In this document: positions 7,101 to 10,190 of the stretch, one piece after another
How the letters are laid out: each line of letters begins with the position of its first letter
Numbering within the stretch: the first letter of the stretch is position 1
Assembly (NCBI GenBank): GCA_905215015.1
Contig: CAJMOS010000107.1
Coordinates: forward strand, 1 to 10,190
Direction of reading: 5' to 3'
Length of the DNA stretch: 10,190 nucleotides
Source of the DNA: an uncultured bacterium
GTDB taxonomy: Bacteria > Spirochaetota > Spirochaetia > Sphaerochaetales > Sphaerochaetaceae
Translations under genes and position numbers: made by a program
Notes under the pieces: model-generated
What the model was told of the DNA's origin: nothing
Databases searched by the model: none
What the model saw: only the letters and a program-made list of their open reading frames with translations

Positions 7101-7221
7101 AACAAACAGCTCTACACCACCGACGACGAGGGGAAGGAGACCGACGCCGCCACCCGCATCTCGCAGGTGGTCGCGTCCTGGGGGGACGGCAAGGACCTCA
7201 CCAAGGCCCAGCAGGAGCTGA
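4165..7221 (+). CDS. Polyvalent-protein-like fragment: HEXXH domain, MuF-C/BECR nuclease module, EWHH module
   Basis: This 1018-residue open frame is modular. Residues 1-75 are AT-rich and unrecognised. Residues 80-190 are GC-rich, with a stretch weakly like an acetyltransferase fold. HESFH at 293-297 is an HEXXH zinc-binding motif within a metallopeptidase-like domain typical of polyvalent proteins of phages and conjugative elements. Residues 338-445 are the duplicated backbone. Residues 450-611 match the C-terminal nuclease of MuF-type proteins (BECR fold): HPGMTIDIM, SRTVPNASVVLTNVY, VIVPIHL, then CIVASVYGK. Residues 630-832 hold an unassigned module with NMSNNAVEAY, EWHH (704-707) and NKQDFY (713-718). 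A damaged LPD3-like start and a truncated second EWHH start follow. Codons after about 7059 are a backbone copy read out of frame, so the natural protein probably does not end at 7221. The TTG start has only a weak ribosome site (AGGA at 4151); ATG 4231 is an alternative. Confidence 0.6.
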   Translation: MDKRKIGEFSLAKECPFRDVGLMSDVITPASGLVRYHLECFLYSRKMDSIVFAEKSPIQPLLLECGTYKHLERKLLFSTEEIVSPKDAAGVERRRFLIGDPEIEDGRRGAQYGAVDFELSDNGNRLTITDVSMGKGHEDLVREAVTDLIDEYSQASIEWDTNGDEKLEAVKDSLMEQNGGSLQISSQDQVQGHQKVVGAISRAFGSSLNNKQLYTAADVLEVMARTKGMTGEQYLAKYFADGGFRKLSSAEGKAVLRQSGLSEGDVNGLTQFVTDGKAIVYAAEHGNFSTFVHESFHVLERVTDSTQQLEDAIQAAGRSGQLAGYVKAHDRLFSDGLFTTDDEGKDIDAATRITQVVESWGDGKDLTKAQQELRSEIMARLFEGYLYDGKTFSPQLKTIFAKIAQWMRRIYRGMETHGVTLTDDIVKAYDDLLTRKDSGVAIAEGSVMTLAQRQEREQSDFKSFAKWLTEADVKTLASSRTYRTVYDRVPDILGKCFPGMEDLPLKIKESVVPHSLRRHPGMTIDIMLEALGAVTEPLAIGQSRTVPNASVVLTNVYDRNGAHVIVPIHLVQEEDEGLCIVASVYGKDHKFKEWAESTNWVYMKQGTNIPDVAGSNSLGRGGSASIPTIASNSDSVKPDVLRQGYDYAQNMSNNAVEAYSEGKRPLWKWRKSDISQAVETLAGKDIVSDMDAAEMKESFLERTEWHHVGSAYNKQDFYAISLDKIRNTIGKLPEEELDNYERASVYTLELLTDVMHRQHLGKEEAINWIGRYLHDHKTADGSGIFLYGTYGLTGEVVDELKGVSGELLSWYNFGKGEDVSWLDHVPSGAVEGKDHIVLGQAEPDVLAQAAEANAAPGRADVDKVLAQTVAVEGHGMIGINLLNFLTKMLVENSPRLSLKASWALGTAADVSSVSEPVRVPCNSTIASDSDFVNPDVLRQGYDYKPNMSNNAVEVYSKGKRPLWKWSSTRLAGSSALRRTTNSSTPPTTRGRRPTPPPASRRWSRPGGTARTSPRPSRS
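5178..5499 (+). repeat. Backbone repeat A, copy 1, before the MuF-C type module
   Basis: This 322-base direct repeat is nearly identical to 7115-7436 at a constant offset of 1937 bases with no gaps. Copy 1 encodes a helical segment containing ARLFEGYLYDGKTFSP and MRRIYRGMETHGVTL, ending at KDSGVA. The middle, about 5263-5440, differs at very few positions, while the ends differ more. Identity stops where the toxin module starts. Confidence 0.93.
5493..5508 (+). promoter_or_regulatory. Internal ribosome binding site and ATG at the backbone/toxin boundary, copy 1
   Basis: GGAAGGAAG at 5493-5501 lies 4-5 bases before an in-frame ATG at 5506. That ATG is at the point where the repeated backbone ends and the MuF-C type nuclease module begins. 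It could allow the nuclease tip to be made on its own. The purine-rich codons may instead reflect only the amino acids AEG. Confidence 0.4.
6044..6171 (+). repeat. Module repeat B, copy 1, linker plus start of the EWHH module
   Basis: These 128 bases recur at 6932-7059 with a constant offset of 888. They encode the linker containing SDSVKPDVL and the start of the EWHH module (RQGYDY, NMSNNAVEAY, KRPLWKW). Copy 1 continues into the full module. Copy 2 stops at KRPLWKW, where it is joined to backbone repeat A. Confidence 0.9.
6694..6771 (+). repeat. Module repeat C, copy 1, linker plus start of a damaged LPD3-like module
   Basis: These 78 bases match 8061-8138 at offset 1367 with one difference (6765). 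They encode DVLAQAAEANAAPGRADVDK. Weaker homology continues to about 6839, but copy 1 has lost 4 bases around 6791-6800. The remainder then fits copy 2 only in another frame (QSLEFLDENAGRK), which ends at TAG 6840-6842. Copy 1 is therefore a broken remnant. Confidence 0.88.
6932..7059 (+). repeat. Module repeat B, copy 2, truncated EWHH module
   Basis: Second copy of the linker and EWHH module start, more diverged than copy 1 (SDSDFVNPDVL, NMSNNAVEVYSKG). It breaks off at 7058-7059, where two shared G bases join it to a copy of the backbone homologous to 4749 onward. The EWHH motif itself is missing. This looks like a recombination scar between modules. Confidence 0.88.
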
Positions 7222-8390
7222 GGAGCGAGATCATGGCACGCCTGTTCGAGGGCTACCTGTACGACGGCAAGACGTTCAGCCCGCAGCTGAAGACCATCTT
7301 CGCCAAGATCGCCCAGTGGATGAGGCGGATCTACCGCGGCATGGAGACCCACGGGGTCACCCTGACCGACGACATCGTCCGCGCATACGACGACCTGCTG
7401 ACCAGGAAGGACAGCGGGGTGGCAAGGGCGGAAGGAGAAGGAGTAATGGCTCAGACTGCGGATAAGGAAAACCTTATTCGCAAATACACGGACAAGACTC
7501 GCTATCATCAGGACGAGCAAGAGGAGCATCTGTATATCCATCCTGAACGGATGACGCACGCAGAGATAAATAATACTGAAAAAGAAAAGCTGAGACACGA
7601 AATGGCCATGGCACGAAAACTTGCACGTCATTATGGCTTCGATGTGTTTTTGCTACCAGAGGATTTCGGTAGTCGCTTACTTTTGTTCGGAAACAAAAGC
7701 CCTGATGGTATTGTAAATGGCATTTTCTTTGATGAGAAACAAGCGGTTACAGGGACGGAAAGAAGCATTCAAGGAAATTTCCGAAAAGCGAGAAAACAGG
7801 CAGAAATGCTTTATCTTGATTTGTCTCAAACCAATGTCGGCATCGAGAAAGCCGTTGCATATATCAATGGACAAATCACGGCTGACGAAGATGTTTCCGA
7901 ATCTTTCCATGTAGTCATCGAAAACAAGGACGGGATTTTCTCGGAATTTCGTGTTGATATAAATAAGAAGGAGCTCGTAAAGAGCACCTTCTTAAGCAGT
8001 CCAAGGAGTAACCCTTGGTCTGATTCCAATATCGCATCGAATTCCGATTCCGTCAAGCCCGACGTGCTCGCCCAGGCGGCTGAAGCGAATGCGGCTCCTG
8101 GACGGGCGGACGTGGATAAAGTGCTGGCGCAGACGGTCACGATAGAAGGGTATGGGGAAACCGCAAAGAAACAATCTTTAGAATTTCTTGATAAAAATGC
8201 TGGCAAGGAATTTAGAACACTTACTGGCGAAATTATTCGGTTGCCCTCTTCTCGTCGGCAAAGGAGACATATCTGGTTCACAAGTCAGAAAAACCCACAA
8301 AAGAGTGACTTACGACGTAATTATAACTATATCCTAAACCTTGAAAATCTTATTGAGAACGCGAAGTTCCAAAACAGAAAGAAAAAATAG
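7050..8390 (+). CDS. Displaced toxin cassette: short backbone copy, CdiA-C tRNase-like module, LPD3-like module start
   Basis: This 446-residue open frame starts at GTG 7050, an artificial start at a module junction with no good ribosome site. Residues 4-23 match backbone residues 196-215 of the preceding protein; the frame then jumps to repeat A (residues 23-129), skipping 124 codons that hold the HESFH motif. Residues 133-320 form an AT-rich nuclease module resembling the CdiA C-terminal tRNase (BECR fold): ARHYGFDVFLLPE (192-204), PDGIVNG (218-224), FFDEK, and KQAEMLYLDL (249-258), near the family pattern PD...G..E-K...QA. Linker SDSVKPDVL and DVLAQAAEA follow, then an LPD3-like domain (NAGKEFRTLTGEIIRL). 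The frame ends at a six-A run, where one base fewer would continue into the next frame. ATG 7446 (residue 133) has an ideal ribosome site and could start the nuclease alone. Substrate and activity are inferred. Confidence 0.55.
   Translation: MEMVVNATSREFGSSQNNKQLYTTDDEGKETDAATRISQVVASWGDGKDLTKAQQELRSEIMARLFEGYLYDGKTFSPQLKTIFAKIAQWMRRIYRGMETHGVTLTDDIVRAYDDLLTRKDSGVARAEGEGVMAQTADKENLIRKYTDKTRYHQDEQEEHLYIHPERMTHAEINNTEKEKLRHEMAMARKLARHYGFDVFLLPEDFGSRLLLFGNKSPDGIVNGIFFDEKQAVTGTERSIQGNFRKARKQAEMLYLDLSQTNVGIEKAVAYINGQITADEDVSESFHVVIENKDGIFSEFRVDINKKELVKSTFLSSPRSNPWSDSNIASNSDSVKPDVLAQAAEANAAPGRADVDKVLAQTVTIEGYGETAKKQSLEFLDKNAGKEFRTLTGEIIRLPSSRRQRRHIWFTSQKNPQKSDLRRNYNYILNLENLIENAKFQNRKKK
7115..7436 (+). 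repeat. Backbone repeat A, copy 2, before the CdiA-C type module
   Basis: Partner of 5178-5499. Upstream homology resumes at 7058-7118 against 4749-4809 with offset 2309, so relative to copy 1 exactly 372 bases are absent. The breakpoint shares CACC (4806-4809, 5178-5181 and 7115-7118), consistent with deletion between short repeats. The deletion keeps frame and removes the HESFH metallopeptidase motif. Confidence 0.93.
7432..7448 (+). promoter_or_regulatory. Internal ribosome binding site and ATG at the backbone/toxin boundary, copy 2
   Basis: AAGGAG at 7432-7437 lies 8 bases before the in-frame ATG at 7446, close to ideal spacing; a second AAGGAG at 7438-7443 overlaps the region. The ATG is the first codon after repeat A in the tRNase-like module. 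The equivalent place in copy 1 also has a purine-rich site and an ATG. Confidence 0.5.
8061..8138 (+). repeat. Module repeat C, copy 2, linker plus start of the LPD3-like module
   Basis: Partner of 6694-6771. Here the linker follows the SDSVKPDVL sequence also found in repeat B: 8030-8064 matches 6049-6083 almost base for base. The copy therefore combines the entry sequence of repeat B with the body of repeat C. The module continues in frame to 8390. Confidence 0.88.
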
Positions 8391-9504
8391 CAAACCCGAG
8401 AAAAAGCCGGGAGTGAGCAATTATTGGTATTTCCGTGTCAATGCCGAATATGGTGGAAAAACAAAAAAGTTGATTTTGGTGTGTGAACAAAACAATGGCG
8501 ATGTTGCACGCATCAAAGATTTTAACCTCGTAACCGGCGTGACAACATCGCCATCTGTTCATACTTATAACGCATCTGGCCCGACTTTGCAAGTGGTGAA
8601 CCTGTACGAGATTCAGGAAATGAATCCCAAACACCACGATTCTTTGGAGCCCAACGTGCTCGAGCAACGCATCCCCGCCAGCCAGGTGCAGAAGGCCCGC
8701 ACCCGGGATATGGAGCGGATCGAGAGGAGCGCCAGGGAGGCCCTGATCCGGACGGTCGGGGACGAGACCCGGCTGATGGACATCGCCCGCTCCTGCCAGA
8801 GCTTCGAGGAGTTCAGGGACAGGGTGTCCGACGAGTTCGTGCGCGGACAGGAGCGCATCCCGCGCATGGACATCGGCCAGTTCGCCCAGACCACCTGGGA
8901 CTACATGAAGATGCTCGACGGCGGGGACCTGTACGGGGACCACGAGATGAGCGAGGCGGCGAGGGACGCGGAGTCCGCGGACGCCTTCAAGGAATGGCTC
9001 ACCCGGAACCGTCCCGACCTCGAGGACTCCCTGAAGAAGGGCAACGAGCTGACGCTCGAGACCTGGCTGCGCGCACTCTATCAGGAAGCTGACGGGAGCG
9101 CCGAGGGCAACGTGCAGGAGGCGACCAATGCCACCGCCATCCTCAACGAGGAAAGGCGCAAGTGCAGGGAGAGGAGCCTGGACAACCGGTTCAAGGAGCT
9201 GGTCGACACGGACGAAGGGCTCGACCAGGTCATCTCCGCATTCTCTTCCGACGACACGCAGCTGCCGCCGGAGGCGAGGATTGTAGTGGAGGCCGCCAGC
9301 CAGGAGGAGGTCGATGCCGCCAGGGAGGCGTTGAAGCGGGATCCCAGGCTGTACCGCACCTTGTATGCGGAGAAGACCGGCGACAAGGCATGGAGCTCCA
9401 CGGACCTGCAGGGGGAGATGCCCATGATCGGTGACCCGGTGGGACGCATGCGCTACGTCATGGGCCAGAGCGAGCGCAAGAGGCGGTGCTCACCGGAGAC
9501 ATGA
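8341..9504 (+). pseudogene. Out-of-frame continuation: end of LPD3-like module and polyvalent backbone fragment
   Basis: From about 8388 this frame continues the preceding open frame: NSKPEKKPGVSNYWYF, then a strand-rich stretch (LILVCEQ) that fits the second half of an LPD3-like domain. The join needs one A fewer in the run at 8382-8387, so this looks like the distal part of a frameshifted gene; no start codon here has a convincing ribosome site. The linker LEPNVLEQR (about 8646-8672) leads back into GC-rich DNA encoding a charged, mostly helical region (RIERSAREALIR, RMDIGQFAQTTWDYMK, EARIVVEAASQEEVDAAR) that I do not recognise. It is probably more backbone. The stop at 9502 may itself follow a lost base near 9480, since the +2 frame reads EAVLTGDMKYLDDGE. 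The frame in which the genuine gene was read cannot be proved from one sequence. Confidence 0.5.
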
Positions 9505-9536
9505 AGTACCTGGACGACGGGGAACATAGGCGAGGG

Positions 9537-9583
9537 AAAAAAGCGGCCTGCAACTTGCTGTTGCAAAACAGATTGCAGGTCGC
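9537..9583 (-). terminator. Rho-independent terminator of frr on the minus strand
   Basis: Read on the minus strand, an 11-pair stem (9583-9573 with 9553-9543, one G-T pair) encloses an inner stem of CTGTT/AACAG (9558-9562 and 9567-9571) with a four-base loop. Six T follow (complement of A at 9537-9542). It lies about 50 bases after the frr stop. This ends the frr transcript and keeps it out of the toxin region. On the plus strand no T-run follows. Confidence 0.85.
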
Positions 9584-9633
9584 GATAAGATACACTTGGA
9601 AACGATTGGTAAAAGCTGAAAAATCTAATTATA

Positions 9634-10188
9634 TTAGACTTCCATGATTTCCTTTTCCTTCGCTGCCGCGATCTGGTCGACCTTGGCAGTGTAGGTATCG
9701 GTCAGCTTCTGGATCTTGGCCTCGAGGTTTTTCTGCTCGTCCTCGCTGATTTCGCCGGCCTTCTGGGCCTTCTTCAGCTCGTCCATGCCGTCGCGGCGGA
9801 TGTTGCGCACGGAAATCTTCGCCTGTTCGGCGGTATTCTTCGCGCTCTTCGCCAGCTGCTTGCGGCGCTCCTCGGTGAGGGGAGGGAAAGTCAGACGGAT
9901 CAGCTTGCCGTCGTTGTTCGGCGGCAGGCCGAGGTCGCTGGACAGGATGGCCTTCTCAAGGGCGGGGAGGACGGACTTGTCCCAAGGCTGGATGACAATG
10001 GTGCGTGCCTCGGGGATGCTGATGGTGCCGACCTGGTTGATCGGAGTCGGCGTGCCGTAGTAGTCCACGCGGATCTTGTCCAGGACACTCGCGGAGGCGC
10101 GTCCCGTGCGCAGACCGTCGTAGTCGGCCTTCAGGGTCTCGCAGGTCTTCTGCATCCTTGCTTCACAGTTTGTCAAAACATCAGACAT
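9634..10188 (-). CDS. frr: Ribosome recycling factor
   Basis: This 184-residue protein works with EF-G to split post-termination ribosomes in the cytoplasm; 184-185 residues is the normal full length. Family signatures are clear: LRTGRASASVLDKIRVDYYG near residues 26-45, PINQVGTISIPEARTIVIQP near 49-68, SDLGLPPNNDGKLIRLTFPPLTEERRK near 84-110, and the conserved VRNIRRDGMDELKK near 127-140 in the long helix. The first and last parts form the three-helix bundle, the middle the small beta domain. The start ATG is at 10188, two bases from the window edge, so its ribosome site and promoter are not visible. A dedicated terminator lies downstream at 9537-9583. In many genomes uppS follows directly; here it is about 9 kb away on the same strand. 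Confidence 0.97.
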   Translation of the reverse strand: MSDVLTNCEARMQKTCETLKADYDGLRTGRASASVLDKIRVDYYGTPTPINQVGTISIPEARTIVIQPWDKSVLPALEKAILSSDLGLPPNNDGKLIRLTFPPLTEERRKQLAKSAKNTAEQAKISVRNIRRDGMDELKKAQKAGEISEDEQKNLEAKIQKLTDTYTAKVDQIAAAKEKEIMEV

Positions 10189-10190
10189 GT

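Noticed and set aside
7072..7221. C-terminal 50 codons of the first long open frame (TNSSTPPTTRGRR region)
   Set aside because: This is repeat A read in the wrong frame; the frame starting at 7050 reproduces the backbone protein. Not a real tail.
3919..9633. Flanking direct repeats that would define an attachment site for the mobile segment
   Set aside because: Comparing 3919-4164 with 9505-9633 by eye gave only short A-rich similarities, nothing specific enough to call. No integrase or transposase is encoded in the window.

Overview
The window looks like a bacterial chromosome with two housekeeping genes at its ends and about 9 kb of accessory DNA between them. On the minus strand are ribosome recycling factor (frr, right edge, complete) and undecaprenyl diphosphate synthase (uppS, left edge, missing its C-terminus). 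In many bacteria these two genes are direct neighbours in the order frr then uppS, so the plus-strand DNA between them looks inserted. The host is a moderately GC-rich bacterium with a periplasmic-binding-protein transporter. A spirochaete of the Sphaerochaeta type would fit, but that is a weak guess from general resemblance.

Layout: (1) 1-605, uppS, partial. (2) 606-780, divergent intergenic region. (3) 781-3866, tctC-tctB-tctA, a complete tripartite tricarboxylate transporter operon with a hairpin between tctC and tctB and an intrinsic terminator at 3883-3918. (4) 3919-4164, AT-rich leader with an 11-bp iterated TTRTACA motif. (5) 4165-9504, a modular stretch resembling the toxin-rich 'polyvalent' proteins of phages and conjugative elements: a GC-rich backbone with an HEXXH (HESFH) metallopeptidase-like motif, followed by AT-richer modules of MuF-C/BECR nuclease type, an unassigned EWHH type, a CdiA-C tRNase-like type and an LPD3-like type. 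(6) 9537-9583, a minus-strand terminator, then frr at 9634-10188.

The most interesting part is 4165-9504. A backbone segment of about 320 bp just before the first toxin module (5178-5499) recurs almost unchanged at 7115-7436, before a different toxin module. The second copy has lost 372 bp (exactly 124 codons) containing the HESFH motif. Recombination between the copies would swap one toxin tip for the other in frame. This resembles the displaced 'orphan' toxin tips known from Rhs and contact-dependent inhibition loci, here in a polyvalent-type protein. Both tips have a Shine-Dalgarno sequence and an in-frame ATG at the backbone/toxin boundary. Short repeated linkers (consensus PDVL) join the modules. 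Frame breaks at about 6791-6800, 7058-7060, 8382-8387 and 9480 suggest the array is a decaying or silent store, not one intact gene. I found no immunity gene.
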